Of a stretch of 42,024 nt of DNA, positions 33,763-42,024 are shown piece by piece. Numbering within the stretch: the first letter of the stretch is position 1; every line of letters starts with the position of its first letter. Source of the DNA: an uncultured Alphaproteobacteria bacterium (GTDB lineage: Bacteria > Pseudomonadota > Alphaproteobacteria > Geminicoccales > Geminicoccaceae); NCBI GenBank assembly GCA_902826935.1, contig CADEGR010000026.1, positions 1 to 42,024 of the forward strand. The letters are read 5' to 3'. The notes under the pieces are model-generated. The model was not told the origin of the DNA, searched no databases, and was given only the letters and a program-made list of their open reading frames with translations. Made by a program: the position numbers and the translations under genes.

Positions 33763-35594
33763 CTGGTGAAGGCGTCCTCTTGGCGCAGGCGGCTGGGGTC
33801 GCCTACCGGCCGCAGGTCCCGGACGATTCGATCCGCCACCAGCTGTGGGCGCTGCTCCAGGTGTTGATGCAGTCGACGTTCCGCAACCGGATTCTCTGGA
33901 TCGGCGTCGCGGTCGCCGCGGTGATCATCGCCAACACCGTCGGCCAGGTCCGCCTCAACGTTTGGCAGGGCGACTTCTATGATGCGCTCGAGCAGCGCCA
34001 TGTCAGCGCGTTCATGGGCCAGCTGATCGTGTTTGGCGTGGTGGTCGGCGGCCTGCTCACGCTGATCGTGCTGGAGACCTGGCTGCGCCAGATGCTGGAG
34101 GTCCGGCTGCGCGAATGGCTGACCAAGGACCTGCTCGATCAGTGGCTGCAGCCCAGGCGGGCCTATTTCCTGGCATTCGACGGCGAGATCGGCGCCAATC
34201 CCGACCAGCGGCTGCAGGCCGACTGCCAGCACTTCGTCGAGCTGAGCGCCGACCTCGGCATCGGCCTGATCCGGTCCGGCCTGCTGCTCTTCAGCTTCGT
34301 CGGCGTGCTCTGGCTCCTGTCCGCGCAGATCCATTTCGAGATCGGCGCCCGCACCATCACCGTGCCTGGCTACTTCGTCTGGACCGCGCTCGCCTTCGCC
34401 TTGAGCGGCTCCTTGCTGACCTGGTGGGTCGGCCGGCCGCTGGTGGCGCTGGATGCCGAACGCTACGCCCGCGAGGCGCGGCTGCGCTCCGCGCTCGCCC
34501 GGATCAACGATCATGCCGAAGGCATCGCCCTCAATCGCGGCGAGGCGGATGAGCGCCGCGCCCTTGACCGGCCGGTCGACGACGTGATCGAGATCATGCG
34601 CCGCCTGGCCAGCCGCTTGGCGCGCCTGACCTGGATCACCTCCGGCTTCGGCTGGCTCGGCCTGGTGATGCCGATCCTGGTGGCCGCGCCCGGCTATTTC
34701 CAGGGCTCGATCTCGTTCGGCACGCTGATGATGGTGGTCGGCGCCTTCACCCAGGTCGGGCTGGCGCTGCGCTGGTTCGTCGACAATTTCTCCAGGATCG
34801 CCGAGTGGCGGGCGGCCTTACTGCGGATCGTCTGCTTTCGCGAGATCGTGGTCACGATCGAGACCATGGGCGACGATCTGAGCCGGATCGAGCGGGTCGA
34901 GCAGCTGGACGGGCCACTCACCATCGACAACCTGCACCTGGCGCTGATCGACGGCAAGGCGGCGATTGAGGAGCCGCTGGTGACCATCCCCAAGGGCCAG
35001 CGGGTGACCATCACCGGCGAGCCCGGCACCGGCAAGAGCACGCTGTTCCGCGCCTTGGCGGGCTTGTGGCCCTGGGGCTCCGGCGTGATCAAGATCCCCG
35101 CCGGCGCCCTCATGATGTTCCTGCCGCAGCGGCCGCATCTGCCGCTCGGCAGGCTGCGCGATGCGCTGACCTATCCAGCACCACGCGGCAGCTTCGACGC
35201 GCCGACCCTCGAGACCGCCCTGCAACAGGTCGATCTGGGCTATCTGGCACCCAAGCTGGACAGCGAGGAGCGCTGGGACCGCAGCCTGTCCTTGAGCGAG
35301 CAGCAGCGTCTGGCGTTCGCCCGCGTCCTGCTGCACCGGCCGGACTATGTCGTGATCGACAACGCGCTGACCGGCCTGGAGGATGAGGAGCGCCAGCTGC
35401 TGCGCGCTCTGTTCGAGGGTGCGCTGGCCGGGCTGACCGTGATCAACATCGGCAGCGGCAATTCCGGCAACCGCTTCCGCGATCAGATGCTGCATCTGCG
35501 CCGGGTGCCGGACGGCAAGCGTTTCCGGCGGCCTAGCGAGCGCTTCGGCCTGACGCCCGCGACCGGCGCCGCCGGTGCGGTCACCGGCCGGTGA
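33759..35594 (+). CDS. SbmA/YddA-like ABC exporter with degenerate ATPase motifs
   Basis: This is a fused ABC half-transporter (membrane plus ATPase), 611 residues, of the ABC_membrane_2/YddA type related to SbmA-BacA and peroxisomal ABCD proteins. About six helices fill the first 330 residues, with LNVWQGDFYDALEQRH the characteristic loop. The ATPase has an intact Walker A (G420-EPGTGK-S-T428). Its signature is L510-SLSEQQR, Walker B ends D534-N535 instead of D-E, and the H-loop position is S566 instead of His. The start overlaps the protease stop (ATGA), tying it to the hydrogenase operon. The 3' end overlaps the convergent tetR by 14 bases. Substrate unknown. Confidence 0.88.
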   Translation: MTGEGVLLAQAAGVAYRPQVPDDSIRHQLWALLQVLMQSTFRNRILWIGVAVAAVIIANTVGQVRLNVWQGDFYDALEQRHVSAFMGQLIVFGVVVGGLLTLIVLETWLRQMLEVRLREWLTKDLLDQWLQPRRAYFLAFDGEIGANPDQRLQADCQHFVELSADLGIGLIRSGLLLFSFVGVLWLLSAQIHFEIGARTITVPGYFVWTALAFALSGSLLTWWVGRPLVALDAERYAREARLRSALARINDHAEGIALNRGEADERRALDRPVDDVIEIMRRLASRLARLTWITSGFGWLGLVMPILVAAPGYFQGSISFGTLMMVVGAFTQVGLALRWFVDNFSRIAEWRAALLRIVCFREIVVTIETMGDDLSRIERVEQLDGPLTIDNLHLALIDGKAAIEEPLVTIPKGQRVTITGEPGTGKSTLFRALAGLWPWGSGVIKIPAGALMMFLPQRPHLPLGRLRDALTYPAPRGSFDAPTLETALQQVDLGYLAPKLDSEERWDRSLSLSEQQRLAFARVLLHRPDYVVIDNALTGLEDEERQLLRALFEGALAGLTVINIGSGNSGNRFRDQMLHLRRVPDGKRFRRPSERFGLTPATGAAGAVTGR

Positions 35595-36207
35595 AGACCA
35601 GGCGCACGAAGTCGCGATAGAGCAGGATCTGGCGCGGCAGCAAGCCCTTGTCCTTGCCCGCCTTGGCCAGGATGATGCCGCCGTCGACCAGAGCTGAGAC
35701 CATGTCGGCGAGATCGTCCAGATCGATGTCGACGCGCGGCGGGTAGCGCGCCGCGATCCGGTCCAGATGGCGCCGGAAGCGGCGCCGCCAGCCGAGCACG
35801 CCCGCCCGGTTCAGGTCGTGGATCTCCTGGCTGAACAGCTGGTCCTGGTAGCAATAGGCCGCGACCAGGCAGCCGGGATGGGTGTCCGGCAGGTTGTCCA
35901 GCATCTCCGCCAGCAGCTTCAGCCCGACCAGGAAGCCGTGCAGCGGGTCCTCGTTCAGCTCGTCGGCGCGGTTGAACAGCTCGTCCAGGATCGCGTCGTC
36001 GCGTTCGAGGTAGCGGACCAGGAGCGCCTTCGCGAGGGCGCCCTTGTCCCGGAAGTGATAGAAGAAGCCGCTCTTGGTGATGCCGACCGCGGCGATCAGC
36101 TCGTCGATCGAGGTCGCGGCAAAGCCCTTCTCCAGCACCGCTGATTCGGCGCAGGCCAGAATGCGCTCGCGCGTGTCGCTGCGCTTGCGGGGCGTGCGAT
36201 CGAGCAT
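35581..36207 (-). CDS. TetR-family transcriptional regulator
   Basis: This is a TetR repressor, 208 residues. The N-terminal helix-turn-helix (about 12-58) reads RERILACAESAVLEKGF, then ATSIDELIAAVGITKSGFFYHFRDK. The C-terminal domain is of the TetR_C type with DTHPGCLVAAYCYQDQ, which suggests the YcdC/AcrR-like group. It is convergent with the ABC exporter gene and has a long inverted repeat only eight bases from its start, a probable self-operator. The ligand is unknown. Divergent targets would be the methyltransferase-family gene downstream on the plus strand. Confidence 0.9.
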   Translation of the reverse strand: MLDRTPRKRSDTRERILACAESAVLEKGFAATSIDELIAAVGITKSGFFYHFRDKGALAKALLVRYLERDDAILDELFNRADELNEDPLHGFLVGLKLLAEMLDNLPDTHPGCLVAAYCYQDQLFSQEIHDLNRAGVLGWRRRFRRHLDRIAARYPPRVDIDLDDLADMVSALVDGGIILAKAGKDKGLLPRQILLYRDFVRLVFTGR

Positions 36208-36214
36208 GCCGGAA

Positions 36215-36245
36215 CTGTACCACAGGTGCAGTACCGCAGGTACAG
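36215..36245. promoter_or_regulatory. Palindromic TetR-type operator
   Basis: CTGTACC (36215-36221) and GGTACAG (36239-36245) form a perfect inverted repeat spanning 31 bases. Inside, GTACCNCAGGT is present twice in direct orientation (36217-36227 and 36231-36241). The site starts eight bases upstream of the tetR start and so overlaps its likely promoter, as expected for autorepression. It could also reach the divergent gene at 36441. Confidence 0.7.
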
Positions 36246-36440
36246 ATCAAGCGCCCGCATGGCCGGCAGGCATCGGCTTAGGCCCCGCCCGATCTTCCGC
36301 AAACCGTTGATATTCAATGAAGCATTCGGCTGTGCCGCCGGCTGGACCGGAAGTCGGCTAGTGCGACCTGGGCCAGTGCTGGCATCGTGCCGGCCTAGGA
36401 GAGGGCGTGCTGGCTTGCCAGCAATGATGAGGAAACGACC

Positions 36441-37394
36441 ATGTCGATGTACCGTGCCCGGCTGCCTCAGCTCGATGGCGGCCTGTTCCTGACCGATGGC
36501 GGGCTCGAGACCACGCTGGTGTTCCACGAGGGCCACGAGCTGCCGTACTTCGCGGCCTTCGATCTGTTGCGCGAGGGCTGGGGGCGGGCCGCGATCCAGG
36601 CCTATTACGAACGCTATCTGGGGATCGCCCGCCGCCATGGCGCCGGCTTCATCCTGGACAGCCCGACCTGGCGGGCGAGCGCCGACTGGGCGGCGAAGCT
36701 CGGCTATACCAGGGAAGCCCTGGCGATGGTCAATGCCGAGGCGATCGAGCTCCTGGCGGAGCTGCGCGCCCGCCATGCCGGCGCGGATCTGCCGATCGTG
36801 ATCAGCGGCCAGATCGGACCGCGTGGCGACGGCTACAAGGCCGACCAGACGATGAGCGTGGCCGAGGCGGAAGCGTACCATGCCGAGCAGATCGCGACCT
36901 TCGCCGCAAGCGCGGCGGACATGGTCTCGGCCATGACCATGACCCATGTCGAGGAGGCGATCGGCATCACCCTGGCGGCCAAGGCGGCGGGCATGCCGGT
37001 CGTGATCTCGTTCACGGTCGAGACCGACGGCCGCCTGCCGTCCGGCCAGAGCCTGGGCGATGCGATCAGCGAGACCGACGCCGCGACCCAAGGCGGCCCC
37101 GCCTATTTCATGCTGAATTGCGCCCATCCGGCGCATTTCGAGGCCCAGCTGGCAGGCGGCGGGGGCTGGCTCGAGCGGCTGCGCGGCCTGCGCGCCAACG
37201 CCTCGACCCGCAGCCATGCCGAGCTCGACGAGGCGACCGAGCTGGACGCCGGCGATCCGCTCGATCTGGCGGCGCGCTACCAGGCGCTGCGCCAGCGCCT
37301 TGGCCAGCTGACCGTGCTGGGCGGCTGCTGCGGCACCGATCACCGCCATGTCGACGCGATCGCCGGCTTTTGCCGCCAACAGCAGGCGGCATGA
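36441..37394 (+). CDS. Homocysteine S-methyltransferase-family protein
   Basis: This is a zinc-dependent methyltransferase barrel, 317 residues. The LTDGGLETTL N-terminus and the three zinc Cys are present: C227 in LNCAHP and C296-C297 in GGCCGTDHRH. It transfers a methyl group from a donor such as S-methylmethionine, betaine or another methyl compound to homocysteine; the donor is not predictable. GAGGAAACGACC precedes the ATG. It is divergent from tetR, which may control it, and convergent with the ferredoxin reductase gene. The gap 36246-36440 shows no gene. Confidence 0.9.
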   Translation: MSMYRARLPQLDGGLFLTDGGLETTLVFHEGHELPYFAAFDLLREGWGRAAIQAYYERYLGIARRHGAGFILDSPTWRASADWAAKLGYTREALAMVNAEAIELLAELRARHAGADLPIVISGQIGPRGDGYKADQTMSVAEAEAYHAEQIATFAASAADMVSAMTMTHVEEAIGITLAAKAAGMPVVISFTVETDGRLPSGQSLGDAISETDAATQGGPAYFMLNCAHPAHFEAQLAGGGGWLERLRGLRANASTRSHAELDEATELDAGDPLDLAARYQALRQRLGQLTVLGGCCGTDHRHVDAIAGFCRQQQAA

Positions 37395-37419
37395 GTGGCG
37401 GTGGGCGAGAAGACACTGC

Positions 37420-38652
37420 TCAGCGCAGCAGCGTCTTCAGCCCCCGCGTCGGATCGGCCACGGCGGCCGGATCTGGGCGGGCAGCGCGCTCGATCATCAG
37501 CTGGGCCAGGCGCAGATCGCGCCCGAGCCCGGCTGGTCCGACCCCGCCAGCGCCGAGCACGCGGCCTTGCTCGTCCAGATGGAACAGGATGCAGGCGTCG
37601 GCCGCGATCGCTCGGGTGACCGTGCGCGCCGCCCGTGCCGGCCAGCCCGCGATCTGCAGCGTGAGCTCGTACTGATCGGACCAGAACCAGGGCAGCTCGA
37701 CGTAGCTCAGCCCGGCGCCCAGGAGGTTGCGCGCGGCCAATGCCCCTTGCCGATCGGCGTTCTGCCAGGCCTCGAGCCTGACGTGGCCGTTGCCGCTCGG
37801 ATCGGGCAAGGCGCAGACATCGCCGGCCGCGAAGATGTCGGGATCGCTGGTCTGCAGCCGGGCATCGACCAGAATGCCCTGGTCGGTGGCGAGGCCCGCG
37901 GCCACGGCCAGCTCGGCGCGCGGGACAGCGCCGATGCCGACCAGAAGCGCGTCGGCCTCGAGCCGGCGGCCACCGCCCAGGTCGAGACTGAGGCCCTGCT
38001 CGGTGGCCATGACCGCCTGCAGGCCGGTGCCGAGCAGGATCCGCACGCCGGCCGCCTGGTGACGCGCCGCCAGGATCGCGGCCAGGGGCGCTGGCACGCA
38101 GCGGCTGAGCAAGGCTGGCGCCAGCTCGATCACGGTGACGGCGCAGCCGAGCGCCATGGCGCTGGCCGCCACCTCCAGGCCGATGAAGCCGCCGCCCAGG
38201 ATCGCCAGCCGCGCGCCCGGGCGCAGCGCGGCGCGCAGCTGGTCGGCATCCGCGCGCGTGCGCAGACAAAAGATCCGCGGCTCGTCGGCCTGAGCGCCCG
38301 GCAGCGGTCGCGCCGCTCGGCCGGTCGCGAGCAGGAGCTTGGCATAGGCGATGGCCCCGCCGTCCGCGAGGCGGAGCTGCTTGGCCGGTCGGTCGATCGC
38401 CAGGACCCGGCAGCCGGGCCGAAAGTCGATGCCGGCCTCGGCCAGCGCTTCGGTCGTGGCGAAGGTGAAGCTTGCAAGGCTGCGTTCGCCGGTCAGAAAG
38501 CCCTTGGACAAGGGCGGGCGCTCATAGGGCGGATCGGGCTCCTCGCCCAGCAGCAGGATGGCGCCCCGGTAGCCTTCGGCCCGCAGCGTCAGCGCCGCCC
38601 GGCCGCCGGCCTGGCCGGCGCCGACGATCACCAAGGGTGCTGCGGCGGCCAT
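37420..38652 (-). CDS. FAD-dependent ferredoxin reductase (BenC/rubredoxin-reductase type)
   Basis: This NAD(P)H-dependent flavoprotein passes electrons to a ferredoxin, 410 residues. The first Rossmann motif is VIVGAGQAGGRAA near the N-terminus; PYERPPLSKG follows. The second dinucleotide motif is LAILGGGFIGLEVAAS, and AAGDVCALPD with GHVRLEAWQNA identifies the FAD/ferredoxin-reductase group. It is the last gene of the minus operon, 22 bases after the Rieske gene, and likely reduces that Rieske ferredoxin. Confidence 0.92.
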   Translation of the reverse strand: MAAAAPLVIVGAGQAGGRAALTLRAEGYRGAILLLGEEPDPPYERPPLSKGFLTGERSLASFTFATTEALAEAGIDFRPGCRVLAIDRPAKQLRLADGGAIAYAKLLLATGRAARPLPGAQADEPRIFCLRTRADADQLRAALRPGARLAILGGGFIGLEVAASAMALGCAVTVIELAPALLSRCVPAPLAAILAARHQAAGVRILLGTGLQAVMATEQGLSLDLGGGRRLEADALLVGIGAVPRAELAVAAGLATDQGILVDARLQTSDPDIFAAGDVCALPDPSGNGHVRLEAWQNADRQGALAARNLLGAGLSYVELPWFWSDQYELTLQIAGWPARAARTVTRAIAADACILFHLDEQGRVLGAGGVGPAGLGRDLRLAQLMIERAARPDPAAVADPTRGLKTLLR

Positions 38653-38674
38653 GGCGGACCTGGCCCCTCGTGCC

Positions 38675-38989
38675 TCAGTCGTCCAGCTCGATCATGATCC
38701 GGCCGGCCTCGAGCTTGACCGGATAGGTCTTGAGATTGACGCAGACCGGGGCACCCTTGGCCTCGCCGGTGCGGTAGTCGAAGCGGCCATTGTGCTTCGG
38801 GCACTCGATGATGTGGTCCATCACCAAGCCATCCGCGAGATGGACCTGCTCATGGGTGCACAAGCCATCGGTCGCGAAATACGCGTCGCTGGGTGAGCGG
38901 TAGATCGCGAAGGTCCGCCCGCCATGGTCGAAGCGCATCACGTCCTCGGCCTCGAGCGCATCCGCGGCGCCGACCAGGATCCAGCTCAT
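38675..38989 (-). CDS. MocE-like Rieske [2Fe-2S] ferredoxin
   Basis: This is a free Rieske ferredoxin, 104 residues, with C44-T-H46 and C63-PK-H66 binding the [2Fe-2S] centre. The start is ATG 38989, chosen because GGAG lies upstream and the family begins MSWILVGAADALEAEDVMRFD. MocE proteins accompany rhizopine/sugar-type ABC operons, which fits its position after a sugar-type permease. No oxygenase partner is seen in the window. Confidence 0.9.
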   Translation of the reverse strand: MSWILVGAADALEAEDVMRFDHGGRTFAIYRSPSDAYFATDGLCTHEQVHLADGLVMDHIIECPKHNGRFDYRTGEAKGAPVCVNLKTYPVKLEAGRIMIELDD

Positions 38990-39011
38990 CGCGGTTCGCT
39001 CCCCAATTTGG

Positions 39012-40025
39012 TCACAGCAAGCGCCGGCGCAGCGTGGTCTTGACGCTGTCGAGCAGGACCGCAAGCAGCATCAGCCCGCCCCGGATCACCTGCATGTACG
39101 ACGCGTCGAGGCCCATCACATTGATCGCCGTGTCGATCGAGGATAGCAGCAGCACGCCGGCGAACACGCCGGACAGCCGGCCGACACCGCCGCGCAGCGA
39201 CACGCCGCCGATCACCACCGCCGCGAACGCCTCGAACAGCATGCCGAGGCCGAGATTGGGGGTGGCGCCATTGGTCCGCGCCGCCAGCAGCCAGCCGGCC
39301 GCCGCCGCCAGCACGCCGGACAGGATGAACACCGCGTAGAGCACCCGCTCGACCCGGATGCCGGCGCGGAACGGTGCCACCGGATTGCCGCCGATCAAGG
39401 TGACATGGCGGCCGAAGCGGGTGTGGGTCAGCAAGACGTGGAAGATCACGTAGGCGATGATCAGGATCACCACCAGGAGCGGGACGCCCAGAAGGCTGGT
39501 CGTCGCGACGCCGCGAAAGCTGTCGGGCAGGCCGTACATCGAGCGACCGCCGGTCAGCACCAGGCCGAAGCCGCGGATCGAGATATAGGTCGCGAGCGTG
39601 ACGATGAAGGCGTTGATCTGGAGGCGGATCACCAGGAACGCGTTGAACAGCCCGGTCGCGGCGCCAAACGCCAGCACGATCAGCAAGGTGAGCCAGGGTG
39701 CCAGCTCATGGCCCGAGGCCGAGCCCCGGGTGGCGGCCAGCCAGGCGGCGATCATGGCGGCGAATGCCATGACCGATTCGACCGACAGGTCCATGTGCCC
39801 CGCGATGATGCAAAAGGCGAGGCCGATCGAGATCAGGCCGACGAAGGTCGCGTGCTGCAGGATGTTGAGGAAGATGCCGAGCTGGAAGAAGTTCTCGATC
39901 GTGGCCGAGCAGACCAGCAGGATCACCGCCAGGATCAGCCAGACCAGATGGTCGAGCAGCTGGCTCAGCAGCTGCGCCTGGCGCGGGCCGAGCCTGGCCG
40001 CCGGCCGCTCGGCGGCTAGCGCCAA
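39012..40025 (-). CDS. Sugar-type ABC transporter permease (RbsC family)
   Basis: This is an integral membrane permease, 337 residues with about ten hydrophobic helices, of the ribose/galactose/rhizopine class. Recognisable: GLISIGLAFCIIAGHMDLSVESVMAFAAM, INAFIVTLATYISIRG, GRHVTLIGGNPVAPFRAGI and VVIGGVSLRGGVGRLSG. The start is a TTG at 40025; no ATG or GTG lies in frame in the preceding 70 bases after the binding-protein stop. It lies between the binding-protein gene and the Rieske gene in one operon; no ATPase is encoded nearby. Confidence 0.88.
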   Translation of the reverse strand: MALAAERPAARLGPRQAQLLSQLLDHLVWLILAVILLVCSATIENFFQLGIFLNILQHATFVGLISIGLAFCIIAGHMDLSVESVMAFAAMIAAWLAATRGSASGHELAPWLTLLIVLAFGAATGLFNAFLVIRLQINAFIVTLATYISIRGFGLVLTGGRSMYGLPDSFRGVATTSLLGVPLLVVILIIAYVIFHVLLTHTRFGRHVTLIGGNPVAPFRAGIRVERVLYAVFILSGVLAAAAGWLLAARTNGATPNLGLGMLFEAFAAVVIGGVSLRGGVGRLSGVFAGVLLLSSIDTAINVMGLDASYMQVIRGGLMLLAVLLDSVKTTLRRRLL

Positions 40026-40095
40026 GACCGCCGATCCGGCCGCCGGGCGCGCGGCGCTGCCCGCATGGCTGCGCCCGCGCCGCGCTCCGGCTGGC

Positions 40096-41145
40096 TCACT
40101 CGACCACCTGTGCCTTTTGATCGGGCGGCGTCAGATTGCCCCAGAAGCGCTTGTCGTCGACATTGTCCTTGGTGATCGCAGCCCCCGGAATCCGCAGATT
40201 TGGGCCCCATTCCTCCATGGTCAGCTCGGATTTCAGCCCGACCACGTCGTAGCTGCCGGGCGTCAGCGCCTCGCCCTTCAGGATCTTGGGCGCGAACATG
40301 GCGAGCCCGTAGATCTGGGCATAGAGCGGCTGCTCGACCTCGACCTGCTGCCAGCCCTTGCGGATATTGTCGAGGCCGACGGGCGCCCCGTTCGAGGCCA
40401 TCAGCATGATGTCGCCGGGCTTCTTGCCCTTGCCTTCCAGGATGGCGACGATCGGCACGGTCAGATGGGCCGCGTGGCAGAAGATCAGGTCGATGTCGTC
40501 ATTCACCAGGAGCTGGTCCTCGACGATGTCGCCGGCGTTCGAGGCCTCCCACTGCAGGGCCGCCTTGGCGATGATCTCGACGTCCGGCGCATCGGCCGCC
40601 ATGCGCTCGTCGAAGCCCTTTTGGATGTCGAGCGAATAGTTGTCGCCCGGATCGCCCATGACCTGCAGGACCTTGCCCTTGAGCGCGCCGTGGCGCTCCT
40701 TGAGCAGCCGCATCGTCTCGCCCGCCGCGATCTGGCCGATCTCGACCGTGCCGGCGACCGAGGTCAGCTCGAACGGCGTGCTGCGGATCTGGCGGTCGTA
40801 GTTCAGGACCTTGATGCCCGCGGCGCGCGCCTTCTCGATGCCGGGCACGATCGAATCGAAGTCGACCGCGTTCATGATGATCGCATCGGGCTTGAGCGCG
40901 ATCACGTCCTCCAGCTGGTTCAGCTGCTTGTTCGCCTCGTTCTGGGCATCGAGCGAGACCACCTTGTAGCCGAGCTCGCCGAACACCTGCTCGATCGCCT
41001 TCTGGCTTTCGGTCTGGAACTCGTCGAGCAAGGTCGGGATCATGTAATAGATCGTGCCCTGCTCCTGCGCGGCCAGGGGGCCAGCCCCGGCCAGCAGCCC
41101 GATGCCCGCGGCCAGCAGCCATGCGCGGCGTGTCAGATCGACCAT
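40096..41145 (-). CDS. Sugar-type ABC transporter substrate-binding protein (RbsB/MocB-like)
   Basis: This is a periplasmic sugar-binding protein, 349 residues. A signal with TRRAWLL near the N-terminus resembles a Tat/Sec hybrid. Family features: [79 protein letters not shown] and [21 protein letters not shown] precedes the ATG. It is the first gene of the operon with permease, Rieske ferredoxin and reductase. A cyclitol or amino-cyclitol ligand is possible given the MocE neighbour; unproved. Confidence 0.9.
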   Translation of the reverse strand: MVDLTRRAWLLAAGIGLLAGAGPLAAQEQGTIYYMIPTLLDEFQTESQKAIEQVFGELGYKVVSLDAQNEANKQLNQLEDVIALKPDAIIMNAVDFDSIVPGIEKARAAGIKVLNYDRQIRSTPFELTSVAGTVEIGQIAAGETMRLLKERHGALKGKVLQVMGDPGDNYSLDIQKGFDERMAADAPDVEIIAKAALQWEASNAGDIVEDQLLVNDDIDLIFCHAAHLTVPIVAILEGKGKKPGDIMLMASNGAPVGLDNIRKGWQQVEVEQPLYAQIYGLAMFAPKILKGEALTPGSYDVVGLKSELTMEEWGPNLRIPGAAITKDNVDDKRFWGNLTPPDQKAQVVE

Positions 41146-41319
41146 CGCTCAGTCTCCCCCTGATGCATCCCTCCGCGATTTAACCGGGCGGCCGGCGGCG
41201 CTGCAATGCGTTTCCCCGGCGCCCGCGGCACCCGGCTGCGAGATTCACCATCTCGGAACCGCCCATTCGACCCCGCCGCGCATCCACGACCCCTGCACGC
41301 GCCCTCGACGCGGGCCGAT

Positions 41320-41515
41320 GCCCGGACCCGGCGCTGCAATCCAGCGAGGACCAGGATAAAATGATCCGCCGGTTGCTGCCGGTGCAGCGTGGCAACGTGC
41401 GGATTGCCAATCCCGATGTCATCGACGCCGTGCTCTAGGTCGCGGAGAACGGCTGCACATGGCGGGCGCTGCCCGCGCGCTCCGGTCCCTGGCACAGGAT
41501 CTACACGCGCGTTGG
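41320..41515 (+). pseudogene. IS5-family transposase fragment, plus strand (decayed)
   Basis: One frame from about 41320 reads MIRRLLPVQRGNVRIANPDV, then an in-frame TAG at 41436-41438, then VAENGCTWRALPARSGPWHR and IYTRV. This is the N-terminal part of an IS5-type transposase (pattern LPVQRGN, VAENGCxWRALPxRFGPWHxIYTRM). The rest of the gene is missing, so it is a remnant. Terminal inverted repeats were not identified. Confidence 0.75.
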
Positions 41516-41549
41516 GCGGCGCGCCATTGGCCGTCAGCTCGCTCGCAGC

Positions 41550-42024
41550 TATGCGCCCAGATGGCCGAAGGCAGATTGGCCCGACACTCCGGGGCAGCCC
41601 GCGCCTGGCAGGCCGCACCCGCTCCAGACTGACTGGCCAGGATGCTCGCCGGCATCTGTGGCGCTGCCGTTGCCACCAAGCGTCCGACGATCGCCGACCA
41701 GGACGTCGCCCTCGCTGGGCGGGCCGCAACCCTCTGGCAGCGCATGGAACTTGGTCGTGTGGCAGCTTTGCTCCCGCCCGACAGTCGGCGCTTGCGGCCC
41801 TTTCAAGCCGCTCGCCGAACGGTGCGCCTTGAGCGCCGTGCGCTCGAGCGAGTGGTCGTCGGGAAGGCAGCATGTGCCGCCAGCGTCGCAAGGACCTTCT
41901 GCCAGAGCTGCTTTTGGGCCAGCGTCGGCGAGCCATGGATCGAGGGGACACTTCTGCCGGGACGGCGGATCCGCAGCCCATGAATGCCGTCGGTGAGCAC
42001 GCGCCGATCGTCGCCGCGGCGGGC
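41550..42024 (-). pseudogene. IS5-family transposase fragment, minus strand (decayed, runs off the edge)
   Basis: Reading from the right edge, the minus strand shows DDRRVLTDGIHGLRIRRPG and LWQKVLATLAAHAAFP, and after a frameshift SLERTALKAHRSASGLKGPQ and HTTKFHALPEG. This follows the order of an IS5 transposase (RRVLxGI, then DSTxxKAHRSA, then RGGxTTKIHAL) but with a frame change and substitutions. It faces the plus-strand fragment. It is not a functional gene; it probably continues beyond the window. Confidence 0.65.

Noticed and set aside
39598-41163. 521-codon plus-strand frame over the permease and binding-protein genes
   Set aside because: It is opposite two well-supported genes and crosses their boundary; shadow.
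1-42024. CRISPR array, prophage, rRNA operon or integrase
   Set aside because: No regularly spaced repeats, phage structural genes, rRNA sequence or integrase were seen on either strand.

Overview
The window looks like a chromosomal segment of a high-G+C (about two-thirds by eye) alphaproteobacterium, probably a methylotrophic or methylovorous member of or near the Rhodospirillales. The taxonomic hint comes from the left-end gene order: hppA, bamE, cytochrome bc1 chaperone, yceD/DUF177, rpmF, plsX, fabH, ihfA, merR. No species can be named from the sequence alone.

Layout. (1) 1-6943 is conserved housekeeping DNA: the 3' part of a K+-independent H+-pyrophosphatase, divergent bamE and bc1 chaperone, the yceD-rpmF-plsX-fabH lipid/ribosome block, ihfA-merR, and a tRNA-Pro(GGG). 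(2) 6968-17199 is a lanthanide-type methanol/alcohol dehydrogenase locus. On the minus strand lie xoxF, a hairpin terminator, a XoxJ-like binding protein fused to ankyrin repeats, a cytochrome c, a substrate-binding protein and a YVTN-type beta-propeller. Divergent on the plus strand are a DUF1194 von Willebrand protein, a sensor kinase and a LuxR-type regulator, an arrangement like mxaZYX of Paracoccus. (3) 17266-28100 holds a complete set of ebo-family genes (A-F) that is split. EboA and EboB sit at the end of a minus-strand operon with two soluble-glucose-dehydrogenase-like (PQQ) propellers and two small cytochromes c. EboF diverges from that operon, and EboD-E-C form a third unit. (4) 28259-28624 is a small TMEM220-like membrane protein.

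(5) 28763-35594 is a group-3b-like [NiFe] hydrogenase operon: 4Fe-4S subunit, cyclic-nucleotide-binding protein, FAD/NAD(P) subunit, small subunit, large subunit and maturation protease. It is translationally coupled to an SbmA/YddA-like ABC exporter whose ATPase motifs are degenerate. A convergent TetR regulator with a clear palindrome upstream follows. (6) 36441-41145 carries a homocysteine S-methyltransferase-family gene and a convergent minus-strand operon: sugar-type substrate-binding protein, permease, MocE-like Rieske ferredoxin and FAD ferredoxin reductase, with no ATPase gene visible. (7) 41320-42024 is transposon scar DNA with two decayed IS5-family transposase fragments in opposite orientation.

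How the genes may work together: regions 2 and 3 would be a periplasmic quinoprotein/cytochrome oxidation module with its own regulators. The ebo genes, implicated elsewhere in moving a metabolite precursor to the periplasm, are physically merged with quinoprotein dehydrogenases. That merger is the most promising candidate here for an undescribed system. Function assignments come from motifs read by eye; no database search was run.
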